DNA from: JACVRN01 sp036389255
GTDB lineage: Bacteria > Acidobacteriota > Blastocatellia > Pyrinomonadales > Pyrinomonadaceae
Assembly (NCBI GenBank): GCA_036389255.1
Contig: DASVQI010000019.1
Span: forward strand, 182,317-246,316
Direction of reading: 5' to 3'
Length of the DNA stretch: 64,000 bases
Program-made: the position numbers and the translations under genes
Shown here: positions 49,204-57,151 of the stretch, piece after piece
How the letters are laid out: every line of letters starts with the position of its first letter
How positions within the stretch are numbered: position 1 is the first letter of the stretch
The notes under the pieces: model-generated
Seen by the model: only the letters and a program-made list of their open reading frames with translations
Database searches by the model: none
Told to the model about the DNA's origin: nothing

Positions 49204-51993
49204 TTAATTTCCCTTTTGCTCTATCAGCTCAACTATTTGAACTGCGCCGGGCTGGAGGCTCAGGCGCACGCTCTCTTCGCCGCCTTCTCTGCTCAGGTTG
49301 AGCTTCTTATCCTCCGTCCACTCGCTCGCGCCCGCGAGCCTCGTGCGCCCCCCGCGCAGGCTGATGCTCACGTCCACAACGGCGCGGCGGTCAACCTGCG
49401 CAAGTCCCTGCTGCGGCTTGTAGACGCCTTGATTATTGATGAGCGTGACGACCCAGCCGCGCCCTGTGCGATTTATCAGATACTGAACGTCGCCGCGCAC
49501 CCTGACGGGCGTAGCGTCCGTGAAGAGATGCGCGAAGAGATGAGCGGCGAAAGGCGTCAGCCGCTCGTCCAGTCCGAGCATGTCGGGCAGGGCCGAGAAG
49601 ATAACGCGGCCACGGCCCACTGTGTTCACAGTGACGAGCGCGTCTCCCGAAGGCGTCTCCATCAGAACCTTCGCGTTGCTCCCCTTCTCTATACGATTGT
49701 AGCGGAAGAGCTGCCCGCGAAGATTGGCGTTCTCTTCGCCGCCTATTAAACATCTGGCGTCGTCCGCTTCAGCCGTCTCGTCACGCACACGCACGCCCGT
49801 CAAATCCGCAGGCAGTCCCTTTACCTGTGCCGCGTTGACTACAACGACGCCGCCGCTTTTCACATAATCCGCAAGCTTCTGCGCCCAAGTGCGGCTCCAT
49901 TCCGGGCGGCCGCCGACGACGACAGCCCTGTAAGCGTCAATGGCGTTAGAGCCCTTGTCGGAAGCCACCAGCACGTCGAAGATGTCTCCGAAGACCGCGT
50001 TGACGTAAGCCTGCCTGTCGCCCGTGGCGGGCTCGCCTTCGACCACAGGCAGAGGATAATAGGCCGCGCCGAAAAGCTCTCTGAGCGCTCTATCCGAGCG
50101 GTTAATCTGAGAAATCCCGAAGGGCCACTGAGGGTAATCCGTCATCTCCCAGCCGTGCGCGGAGTCTAGCAGAAAGGCTATGGGCGTGTAAGGTGTGCCC
50201 CTGTCAGGATGACGCTCTACGAAACGCATGAACTCGTCCGTGATGCGGCCCAATGGATTAAGCTGGAAGGGATGCTCGCCGGGGCCGGGCTTGAAGAACT
50301 GGTCGCCGCCCTGCTCCAAGTAGATGGCGCTCGCCCCGGCCATGTAGTAGTGATAGTAGCTCTTGCGATACCACGAAAGCGAAGGCCCCATGGTCACGCC
50401 GTAGCGCGAGTGAAAGAAATTATCCGGCCCCGCGTAGCTCATCTTTTTGGTAAAGACCGTGGCGGTGTCTCCGAAATTCGGCGCGTGATAATAGAAGGTC
50501 GAAGCGCCAAACTGTCTGGCGGCCCCGCGCGTGAACGCAAAGCGCATGGCAAAGCCCGGCTGCACCGCCGCCGTCTCAAGTCCTATGACGCGCTCGCCCC
50601 ACTCCCCGAGCGCGTGCGCGTAAGAGGTGCTGGAAGTAGATTGCGCGGCGATGAGCTTGTCCCACATTGGGCCTGCATCGAGCTTAAAGAAGTTGCGCCA
50701 CTTTCTGGTGAGCGCCTCGGTGTAAGCTACGCGATGCGCGTCCAGAATCTGCCTGCGCGGCGCGTCCGCCTGAAGCTTCAGAGTCGAAGACGCGTCTTCC
50801 CAGACGTAGCCTACGCTCTCGCCGGAAATCCAGCCCAGAAACTGCTCTCGAAACTCTCCTGTGAGAAGCTTATAGACGCCCTGCGCCTCTGCCTCCGGCA
50901 TCTCTGCCCAGCCGTAGTTGATGAGGATGGCGAAGGGCGAGCGCGTCTCTCGCAGGTAACGCAGGAAGGGGCTGCCCTCCTTCATAAGCTTCGGGACATC
51001 GTTGATGTAGATGACGGGCGCGACCAGCTTGGAGCCGAAGATTGGAACTTCCTTCGCGCCTTTGTAGGTCGTCACGAAATCTTCTATGGGCTCTGCGTTG
51101 AAGGGATAGAGCGGGCGCTCGGCCGCAGGCTTATCGTAGAGAGCCCAGAACTCGTTGGCTATGTTCCACGGCATCAGGAAATCGCGTCCTGCTATCGTAG
51201 GGCGCTGCCACTGTCTGGGGAGAGTTGCGCTTTCATCAAGCTCCAGAAGCGCGGCGGGCCGCACGCGCCCTTTGCTGTAATCATTGAGCGCGTTCACGGC
51301 CGCAAACGGCGGCTTCATTCGCCCTTCCGGCACAAACCCCGCGTCGTTCGTAACCAGAAAGCAATCTACGTGACGACGCGCCTGCGCTGCTTTCTCAATC
51401 TCTATGGAGAGCCTTGCCGCGCCCTTCTTAAGCTGAGCCTCGGCCTTGTCCCAAGCGAAAACCCAGCCCCAGTACATGCTCACCTCGTCGTGCGGGTCTA
51501 TCACGTCACGCGCGCCGAACTCCTGTCGAAAAGCTTCCTTGCCATCCTGAATGATACGCACGGTGAAATTCTCCGTGCGGCTTCCCCAGTCTGCATAACG
51601 CACCCAGACTTTGTAGAGGCCGTCTCGCGGAACTTCCATGTCCTGATAGATAGTCCCGCGCGTCTCGTCCGCGCTGGCGGCGGCAGAGTTCCACTCGCTC
51701 TCGCCTCCCTGCGACCACTCGGCAGAGACTCCCGGCCCGTTGATTCCCCACCCGGCGGCTTTGTCCTTGGAAAGATTCAGGTGCGACGGATTCAGTATAG
51801 GCTCCAAGCGCGCGGTCGTGGTGAAGCCGCGCATGTTCTCGGCCTCGTACCAGAGATACTCAGAGACAGGCTTGGTCGGCTGCGACTGCGGCGCGGGCGT
51901 CTGAGCCAATGAGAGAGACGAGCAAGCGAGGGCGGTTACGATAAGGTAAATAAAGGTGCGGCGGCTGACGAGCCTGTTTTGTTGAGCTTTCAT
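49204..51993 (-). CDS. Large secreted protein with carbohydrate-active enzyme features
   Basis: The 929-residue protein has a Tat-like signal (SRRTFIYLIVTALACSSLSLAQ) and a jelly-roll-like domain near 45-225 (LYKVWVRYADWG, ENFTVRIIQDGKEAFRQEFG). A central region resembles TIM-barrel hydrolases (INYGWAEMPE, FLGWISGESVGYVWED). Near 690-800 lies a glutamine-amidotransferase-like region, as in some beta-galactosidases (YVKSGGVVVVNAAQVKG, GRGRVIFSALPDMLG). A beta-sandwich end follows. No family was firmly recognised. A polysaccharide- or glycoside-related role is inference. Confidence 0.6.
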   Translation of the reverse strand: MKAQQNRLVSRRTFIYLIVTALACSSLSLAQTPAPQSQPTKPVSEYLWYEAENMRGFTTTARLEPILNPSHLNLSKDKAAGWGINGPGVSAEWSQGGESEWNSAAASADETRGTIYQDMEVPRDGLYKVWVRYADWGSRTENFTVRIIQDGKEAFRQEFGARDVIDPHDEVSMYWGWVFAWDKAEAQLKKGAARLSIEIEKAAQARRHVDCFLVTNDAGFVPEGRMKPPFAAVNALNDYSKGRVRPAALLELDESATLPRQWQRPTIAGRDFLMPWNIANEFWALYDKPAAERPLYPFNAEPIEDFVTTYKGAKEVPIFGSKLVAPVIYINDVPKLMKEGSPFLRYLRETRSPFAILINYGWAEMPEAEAQGVYKLLTGEFREQFLGWISGESVGYVWEDASSTLKLQADAPRRQILDAHRVAYTEALTRKWRNFFKLDAGPMWDKLIAAQSTSSTSYAHALGEWGERVIGLETAAVQPGFAMRFAFTRGAARQFGASTFYYHAPNFGDTATVFTKKMSYAGPDNFFHSRYGVTMGPSLSWYRKSYYHYYMAGASAIYLEQGGDQFFKPGPGEHPFQLNPLGRITDEFMRFVERHPDRGTPYTPIAFLLDSAHGWEMTDYPQWPFGISQINRSDRALRELFGAAYYPLPVVEGEPATGDRQAYVNAVFGDIFDVLVASDKGSNAIDAYRAVVVGGRPEWSRTWAQKLADYVKSGGVVVVNAAQVKGLPADLTGVRVRDETAEADDARCLIGGEENANLRGQLFRYNRIEKGSNAKVLMETPSGDALVTVNTVGRGRVIFSALPDMLGLDERLTPFAAHLFAHLFTDATPVRVRGDVQYLINRTGRGWVVTLINNQGVYKPQQGLAQVDRRAVVDVSISLRGGRTRLAGASEWTEDKKLNLSREGGEESVRLSLQPGAVQIVELIEQKGN

Positions 51994-52005
51994 CTTAATA
52001 GAACT

Positions 52006-52086
52006 CAGGTCAGTACCGCCTGCGGTAGCGGGCGGGTCTTAGCCATACTTAAGAACCCGCCCGCTACCGCAGGCGGTACTGACCTG
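52006..52086. repeat. Palindrome with about 32-bp perfect arms, ACCGCCTGCGG words
   Basis: The left arm runs from 52006 (CAGGTCAGTACCGCCTGCGG...). The right arm to 52086 (...CCGCAGGCGGTACTGACCTG) is its full complement. The apex CTTAGCCATACTTAAG forms a further small stem. It lies between hemQ and the secreted protein gene, both minus strand. Confidence 0.95.
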
Positions 52087-52111
52087 TATCCTCTGGCCTG
52101 TCCTTACGTTT

Positions 52112-52903
52112 TTAACCAAGCGCGTCGAAGCATTCGGGGAGAGTGCGCTGGCGGCAGGTGAACATGGGCGTGTCGCGCAAGGTGAAGCTGCTGGCCTTGG
52201 ATTCGCGCAGCTCCTGCACCAGGTCAAGGAAGTCCTGCGGGTAGTCCGTCTCGAAGGCTACTACGAACTCCTGGTCGTCAAGGCCGAACGAGTAGGTCGT
52301 ATGGAGCTTGACCGAGCGATACTTGGAGCCGACCCTTATGTGCTCGTCCATCATCTCCTGTCGCTGCTCCACGCCCTTTGCGTACCACTCCCTGGTCTTC
52401 ACGAACGGGTAGACGAACAGGTACTTGGACTGGCCCGGCACTATGTGCAGGCGGTCTTCAACGTGCTCAGGGTTGTCCTTGTCTATGTACATGGAGCGCT
52501 TGGTCATGGAGAGAAAGCTTTGCGTGACCTCAAGGAAGCGCCCGATTCCGGTGCGGTTCAGGCGCGCCGTCATCTCCTGCATCACGTCTAGGTCGTAGCC
52601 GATGCGCCATATCATAAAATCCGCGTTGGCGCGCAGGCCCACCAGCGAGTAGCTGTGCATCAACATGGCTTTGCCGTATTCCTCGAAGGTGTTGATGAAT
52701 GCCTGCTTGCGAAGGTCACGCTCCCGGTCTTCGCTTGAGTACCATTCGGGCCGCGCGCGATAGAAAGTGAAGTTGACGAACTGGCGCGGCATCTTCGGAC
52801 GGTCTTCCGACTGTTCATCGCCGCCTGCCCCGGCTCCTGCGCCGGCCTTTGCCAGCCGCAGGTTCGGGCGATTTTCAGAAGGCTCTTCTTTATCAAAGCT
52901 CAT
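52112..52903 (-). CDS. hemQ: Chlorite dismutase-family coproheme decarboxylase HemQ
   Basis: The 263-residue protein fits the HemQ/Cld family. It has FVNFTFYRARPEWYSSEDRERDLRKQAF, ANADFMIWRIGYDLDVMQEM, and the haem-ligand His in VKLHTTYSFGLDDQEFVVAFETD, followed by FLDLVQELRESKASSFTLRDTPMFTC. HemQ makes haem b from coproheme in the coproporphyrin-dependent route. The first 40 residues are a low-complexity Gly/Ala/acidic extension. The true enzyme role over chlorite dismutation is inferred from the conserved sequence. Confidence 0.88.
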   Translation of the reverse strand: MSFDKEEPSENRPNLRLAKAGAGAGAGGDEQSEDRPKMPRQFVNFTFYRARPEWYSSEDRERDLRKQAFINTFEEYGKAMLMHSYSLVGLRANADFMIWRIGYDLDVMQEMTARLNRTGIGRFLEVTQSFLSMTKRSMYIDKDNPEHVEDRLHIVPGQSKYLFVYPFVKTREWYAKGVEQRQEMMDEHIRVGSKYRSVKLHTTYSFGLDDQEFVVAFETDYPQDFLDLVQELRESKASSFTLRDTPMFTCRQRTLPECFDALG

Positions 52904-53049
52904 GATTTCCTAATCCTCTTGCGGTCGGGCCTTAAAAATAGGTATCGCACATCTCCATTTGAATAGAGTAGAATCTGGCCGAAGTCTTCGGTTCTACATG
53001 TAAAGCCTATTCTGCGGCGAACGCCGACAGAATTGCAACTCAGCAAACT

Positions 53050-53128
53050 ACAGTTTTGAGTTTTCAGTTTTCAGCAAAGACAAGTTTGCTTTTAACTGAG
53101 AACCCGGAGCCCAAAACTGAAAACTGTT
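53050..53128. repeat. Palindrome of CAGTTTTCAGTTTT words upstream of Rieske gene
   Basis: The left arm is ACAGTTTTGAGTTTTCAG... and the right arm is ...CAAAACTGAAAACTGT. The apex AGCAAAGACAAGTTTGCTTTT is nearly the apex at 48.3 kb. It ends nine bases before the ATG, so no other leader is present. Confidence 0.88.
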
Positions 53129-53136
53129 CTAAACCT

Positions 53137-53661
53137 ATGAATGCTTCGCAGAATAAAGAATCCAGCCCGGACGAGGGACGCAGGAATTTTCTGCTGCTTG
53201 TGCCTCTGGGCATCTTCGCGGCTGTGGCCGGGACGCTTCTGACCGCAGCCTTCCGCTTTCTACACCCGCACGTGACGACCACGGACGCCAAATGGTCTGA
53301 CGTTGCGCCCCTCAGCGAGTTGAAGGGAGAGCGCCCCGTGATGCGCAGCATAGTGGCGGAGCACGACGCGGGCTGGGCCAGCACGCGCGAAGAGCATTTC
53401 GTCTACGTGCTGCCGGATAAGAATCATCAGGTTCTATCCAGCGTCTGCCCGCACGAGGGATGCAACGTTAGCTGGCGCGACGACACCAACGGCTTCTTCT
53501 GTCCCTGCCACGACAGCTACTTTGCCGCAGACGGCTCTTACGTCAGCGGCCCTTCGCGGCGCGGGCTTGACCCCTTGCCCACGCGCACCGAAGACGGCAT
53601 GCTTCAGGTTCAATACAGAACCTTTGTCAACAACACGGAGGAGCGCATAGTGCGCGGGTGA
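53137..53661 (+). CDS. Rieske iron-sulfur protein of a bc complex
   Basis: The protein is 174 residues from the ATG at 53137; the longer frame upstream is palindrome. One N-terminal membrane span (residues 20-42) precedes a Rieske domain with the two cluster motifs CPHEGCNVSW and CPCHDSYF. It passes electrons from quinol to cytochrome c. The stop overlaps the start of the cytochrome b gene (TGATG), so they are co-translated. Confidence 0.92.
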   Translation: MNASQNKESSPDEGRRNFLLLVPLGIFAAVAGTLLTAAFRFLHPHVTTTDAKWSDVAPLSELKGERPVMRSIVAEHDAGWASTREEHFVYVLPDKNHQVLSSVCPHEGCNVSWRDDTNGFFCPCHDSYFAADGSYVSGPSRRGLDPLPTRTEDGMLQVQYRTFVNNTEERIVRG

Positions 53662-55187
53662 TGGCTGAAATCGAATCACATCTGCCGCCGCGCATAGAAC
53701 GCTGGCTCTCTCGCTGGACGACGCTTCAGGACATAGAGCGCTCGCTCGTTGACGAGCCTTCGGGCGGCTTCAGCGCGTGGGCGCGCACGACGGCGGGCGT
53801 AGTAGTGATGCTGCTCATAGTGCAGCTAGTGACGGGACTTCTGCTGGCGTTCTACTACGTCCCTTCAGCCGAGAGCGCTCACACGACCGTCTCCTTCATA
53901 GAGAAGGTGCTGCCCGCAGGCTCATGGCTGCGTGCGCTTCATCATTACGGCTCGCAGTGGCTGACGCTGGCGATTGTGCTTCATCTGGCGCAGATGTTCT
54001 GGCGCGCAACCTACAGGCGACGGCCCGTCGGTTGGATGGCCACGGTGCTGCTATTGATGCTGGTGCTGATGGGAGGCGCTACAGGCTATTCGCTGCCGTG
54101 GGACGCACGCGCCTTCTTCGGCACTCGCGTAGCCGAAGGCATAGCGGGCGGGACTCCGCTCCTGGGTGACATCTCGCGTCGCTGGCTGATAGGCGGCACG
54201 GACATCACGCCCGTCACGCTCGCGCGCTTCTTTGCGCTGCACGTACTGGTCACACCGGCCTTAATCTTCTTAGTGATTGTTGCGCGCCTCTTCATCTTCC
54301 GCGAGCGCGCGACCGTGAGCGCCGAAGAAGAGCGCAAGCTTGAGCGGTGGATGCACGGGCAGATGGCGCGAAACGCCATAGTCGCGGGGCTGGTCTTTCT
54401 GGCTCTTGCGCTTTACGCCTACTGGAGCTACGCGCCGCTCGGGCCGTCCGCAGACACGGCCGCGCCGGGATACCTGCCGCGCCCCGGCGCACAGTTTCGG
54501 TGGCTCTTTCAGCTTCTCAAATACCTGCCGGGACAGGCCGCGTCGGTCGTGGCCGTAGCCCTTCCCGGACTCATCTTCGTAGGGCTGGCGTCGCTTCCCT
54601 TCCTCAATCCGCCGCGACTCAGGCGCGTGGTAGCTCACCCGCGCCGCGTCACTGGCGCGTTGCTCTTTTCGCTCGGCTTCGCGCTCTTTACCGTGATGAC
54701 CGCCATCTCTTACTACAAGGACGCGCGCGACCCTGCCATACGAGCGCAACTGGCCCGCCAGAACGCGGAGGAAGCCGCGTTCCGCGCCGCGCCCTTCGTC
54801 CCGCTTCGCACGCGCACCAGCGAATCCACCATAGACGAGACGACGACGAATGCGAACGATAAGGGCGTTGGCGCGGGCGCGACGAATGATAATTCAAATG
54901 CTTCCGGCAATCGCCCGCAGAAAGTCATCTCCGCGACAAACCCGCCTGAAGCTTACGTGGCCAAATGCTCCGGCTGCCACGGCACGCGCGGGCAGGGCGT
55001 GAAGATTTATCCGCGACTGATTGGCATCAGCACCAAGCCGCGTCGCACAGTTGATGACATCATAGCCCTTATGAACGACCCGCAGGCTTACGGCCTTGAC
55101 CCGCTCATGCCTTCTTTCAAGGACAAGCTGACCGAAGACGAAAAGCGCGAGATAGCCGAATGGACAGTCTCGCTCAAGAAAAGATAG
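53661..55187 (+). CDS. Cytochrome b fused to a C-terminal cytochrome c domain
   Basis: The 508-residue protein holds a full cytochrome b, with haem-ligand histidines in ALHHYGSQW, IVLHLAQMF and FALHVL. It combines the b6-type half with subunit-IV-type spans. About residues 370-420 form a Thr/Asn/Ala-rich linker, followed by a cytochrome c domain with CSGCH near residue 435 and a late Met-rich LMPSF ligand. The usual PEWY motif is not seen at the expected spot; PGAQFRWLFQLL stands there. It follows the Rieske gene. Confidence 0.92.
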   Translation: MAEIESHLPPRIERWLSRWTTLQDIERSLVDEPSGGFSAWARTTAGVVVMLLIVQLVTGLLLAFYYVPSAESAHTTVSFIEKVLPAGSWLRALHHYGSQWLTLAIVLHLAQMFWRATYRRRPVGWMATVLLLMLVLMGGATGYSLPWDARAFFGTRVAEGIAGGTPLLGDISRRWLIGGTDITPVTLARFFALHVLVTPALIFLVIVARLFIFRERATVSAEEERKLERWMHGQMARNAIVAGLVFLALALYAYWSYAPLGPSADTAAPGYLPRPGAQFRWLFQLLKYLPGQAASVVAVALPGLIFVGLASLPFLNPPRLRRVVAHPRRVTGALLFSLGFALFTVMTAISYYKDARDPAIRAQLARQNAEEAAFRAAPFVPLRTRTSESTIDETTTNANDKGVGAGATNDNSNASGNRPQKVISATNPPEAYVAKCSGCHGTRGQGVKIYPRLIGISTKPRRTVDDIIALMNDPQAYGLDPLMPSFKDKLTEDEKREIAEWTVSLKKR

Positions 55188-55204
55188 GAGAAGGAAAATT
55201 AAGG

Positions 55205-55645
55205 ATGAAAATTGTTAAGCTTCTGTCCATTGCCCTCTTCGCAGGGCTTTTTGTGGCGGCCTGCACGAGCGCCTCTAACACGAACCAGACCGCGAACACA
55301 GCCAACACGGCGAACACCGCGCAGACGGCTAACGCCAACACGGCGCAGCCTACGCCTACGCCGGACGCAATGGTTTCGGCCCGCGCCATCTTCGCTGCCG
55401 AGTGCGCTCGCTGCCACGGCATCAACGGCGAAGGCGGCACTCCGACTGTTCTAGGCAAGAAGATTAAAGTGCCCAGCCTCAAGAAGGGACACGCGCTCTC
55501 TCACACGGACGAGCAACTGGCCAAAATAATCAGCGACGGCGAAGAGGCCATGCCGTCATTCAAGGACAAGCTCAAGCCGGAAGAGATAACTTCACTCGTG
55601 AGGATGATTCGACAGGAGTTTCAGGCCGGGGCGGCGAAACAGTGA
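55205..55645 (+). CDS. Lipoprotein cytochrome c
   Basis: The 146-residue protein has a lipoprotein signal with lipobox VAAC. A Thr/Asn/Ala-rich linker (TANTANTAQTANAN) and a single cytochrome c domain with CARCHG near residue 70 follow, with the sixth ligand in the AMPSFKDKL region. The ATG at 55205 has an AGGAGAAGGA site upstream. It is close in sequence to the C-terminal domain of the cytochrome b fusion just upstream, suggesting a duplicated acceptor. It forms one operon with the Rieske and cytochrome b genes. Confidence 0.9.
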   Translation: MKIVKLLSIALFAGLFVAACTSASNTNQTANTANTANTAQTANANTAQPTPTPDAMVSARAIFAAECARCHGINGEGGTPTVLGKKIKVPSLKKGHALSHTDEQLAKIISDGEEAMPSFKDKLKPEEITSLVRMIRQEFQAGAAKQ

Positions 55646-55709
55646 AGCCGCTAACAAACTCTTTGTGACAGAAGCCTAGAGGCTTTCGTCATGTTCCTAT
55701 AAGTGTTCG

Positions 55710-55859
55710 CCCATCGTTCAGTTTTGTAGAATTGGCGTTGTAGCACCCGTCCTTCGGTGATAAAGTGCGCGGCCAATTCGCATGTTCCCCTTATTGGAGT
55801 GAACGCAGCGGATCGAGGTCACACAGGTTGCGAGGGCCTGTGTGACCTCGCTTTTTTTT
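55710..55859 (+). ncRNA. Candidate structured small RNA of unknown family
   Basis: GAATTGGC (55729-55736) pairs with GCCAATTC (55772-55779), with an inner GCAC/GTGC and a CACC...GGTG hairpin. Then comes GTTC...GAAC, followed by the terminator hairpin at 55814-55850 with a T-run. A TATAAG -10-like box at 55698-55703 would start transcription near 55710. No coding frame fits. The RNA class was not recognised. The rest of the gap (55646-55709) holds a small hairpin at 55666-55691 after the cytochrome c gene, possibly its end. Confidence 0.45.
55814..55859 (+). terminator. Intrinsic terminator
   Basis: The stem CGAGGTCACACAGG (55814-55827) pairs with CCTGTGTGACCTCG (55837-55850), followed by C and eight T. 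It is a strong rho-independent terminator with no gene just before it, which supports a short RNA gene upstream. Confidence 0.92.
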
Positions 55860-55957
55860 GCGAGTAGCTGCGTAGAAATGAATTCAGGATGCCGGTTCAG
55901 GCTCGCCGTCAGATGACACCGGGCGGGAAAATCCCTAAAATGCCTTTTGAAGTTAAT

Positions 55958-56031
55958 GGCCCCGTAGCTCAGTTGGATAGAGCACTGGTCTTCGGAACCA
56001 GGTGTCGGGAGTTCGAGCCTCTCCGGGGCCG
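55958..56031 (+). tRNA. tRNA-Arg (anticodon TCG)
   Basis: The acceptor arms GGCCCCG/CGGGGCC, D arm GCTC/GAGC, anticodon arm CTGGT-CTTCGGA-ACCAG with anticodon TCG, and T arm GGGAG-TTCGAGC-CTCTC are all complete. It decodes CGA. CCA is not encoded. A terminator follows within 9 bases. Confidence 0.95.
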
Positions 56032-56039
56032 ATGCACAA

Positions 56040-56066
56040 GGGTAGCAGTTGACTGCTGCCCTTTTT
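56040..56066 (+). terminator. Terminator of tRNA-Arg(TCG)
   Basis: GGGTAGCAGT (56040-56049) pairs with ACTGCTGCCC (56052-56061) across a two-base loop, allowing G-T pairs, followed by five T. Confidence 0.85.
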
Positions 56067-56089
56067 AATTACCTGCCTTACTAAACGAA

Positions 56090-57151
56090 TTGAAGGCCGG
56101 GGGCGATAATCTTTCAAGGGGTGTGAAAGCGGTGAGCGCCGGACGTAAATGGTATCTGCTGCGGGACGAGGAGCTGTTGGATGTACGCCTTTGCGACCTT
56201 CCCCTGCGTATCGCGGGGACGAATCTCGAAGGGAGAATCAAGCGGCTCTACGAGGAGTTGAATGCTAGAGGGATTCGCTTCAAGCCCCACGTCTGGCTGG
56301 GCGAAGAATGGTTTTCGCCCGACGGTGTCCCGGGCATAGCGATTCCCTTTTACCTTGCTCACCCGCGTCTCATACAGCTTGAGCGCAAGCAGATGTTTGA
56401 AGTCGAAGGCGGCACGGAAACCGAATGCATGCGTATTCTTCGACACGAGGCGGGGCACGCTCTGGACACTGCTTATCGCCTGCATTTCAAGAGACGCTGG
56501 CGGGAGCTTTTCGGCTCTTTCACGCAGCCCTACCCGGACTCCTACAAGCCCCGTCCCAAGAGCCGCAACTTCGTGCTGCATCTGGGAGCGTGGTACGCGC
56601 AGGCGCACCCTGCGGAAGACTTCGCTGAGACTTTCGCCGTCTGGCTCTCGCCGCGCTCGCGCTGGCGCACGCGCTATAGGGGCTGGCCCGCGCTGGGAAA
56701 GCTGGAGTACGTGGATGAGCTGATGGAAGAGATAAAGGGTCAGCCGCGAAGGAATCGCCGCCGTGACAAGATTGAGCCCGTGACGGAGGTGCGCGTCACG
56801 CTGCGCGAGCATTACCTGCGCAAGCGACAGCAGTACGCGGTGGAGCGCGGAGCTTATTACGACAGAGACTTGCTGCGCATCTTCGCTGAAAACTCCAATC
56901 ACCTCTCGCGCCCCACTGCGGCCAGCTTCATTCGCAGCATACGCCGGGAGGTGCGAGAGATAGTTGCCGAAGGAACCGGCGTGCATCAGTACACTGTTGA
57001 CCACGTGTTGAAGAACATGATTGAGAGGAGCCGAGATTTGAAGCTGCGTCTGATGGGCACACAGCGCGAGGCGCGGCGCGCGCTTCTGGTGTCGTTGACC
57101 GTTCACGTTATGAACATGCTGCACACAGGCTATCACCGCATCCCCGTATGA
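56090..57151 (+). CDS. Putative zinc metallopeptidase (HEAGH)
   Basis: The protein is up to 353 residues. The start is unsure: TTG at 56090, or GTG at 56123 or 56132; an AAGGGG site favours 56132. The zinc motif HEAGHALD lies near residue 119 (from the TTG), and a further acidic ligand region PAEDFAETFAVWLSPRSRW near 185 fits a gluzincin-like peptidase. The C-terminal part is rich in Arg and helical. It resembles proteins annotated as putative zinc-binding metallopeptidases. Its stop overlaps the ATP-grasp gene start by four bases, so the two work together. Confidence 0.8.
   Translation: MKAGGDNLSRGVKAVSAGRKWYLLRDEELLDVRLCDLPLRIAGTNLEGRIKRLYEELNARGIRFKPHVWLGEEWFSPDGVPGIAIPFYLAHPRLIQLERKQMFEVEGGTETECMRILRHEAGHALDTAYRLHFKRRWRELFGSFTQPYPDSYKPRPKSRNFVLHLGAWYAQAHPAEDFAETFAVWLSPRSRWRTRYRGWPALGKLEYVDELMEEIKGQPRRNRRRDKIEPVTEVRVTLREHYLRKRQQYAVERGAYYDRDLLRIFAENSNHLSRPTAASFIRSIRREVREIVAEGTGVHQYTVDHVLKNMIERSRDLKLRLMGTQREARRALLVSLTVHVMNMLHTGYHRIPV

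Noticed and set aside
50209..51912. 567-codon open frame on + opposite the large secreted protein gene
   Set aside because: Antisense to a 929-codon frame with signal peptide and coherent domains; the shadow shows no family features.
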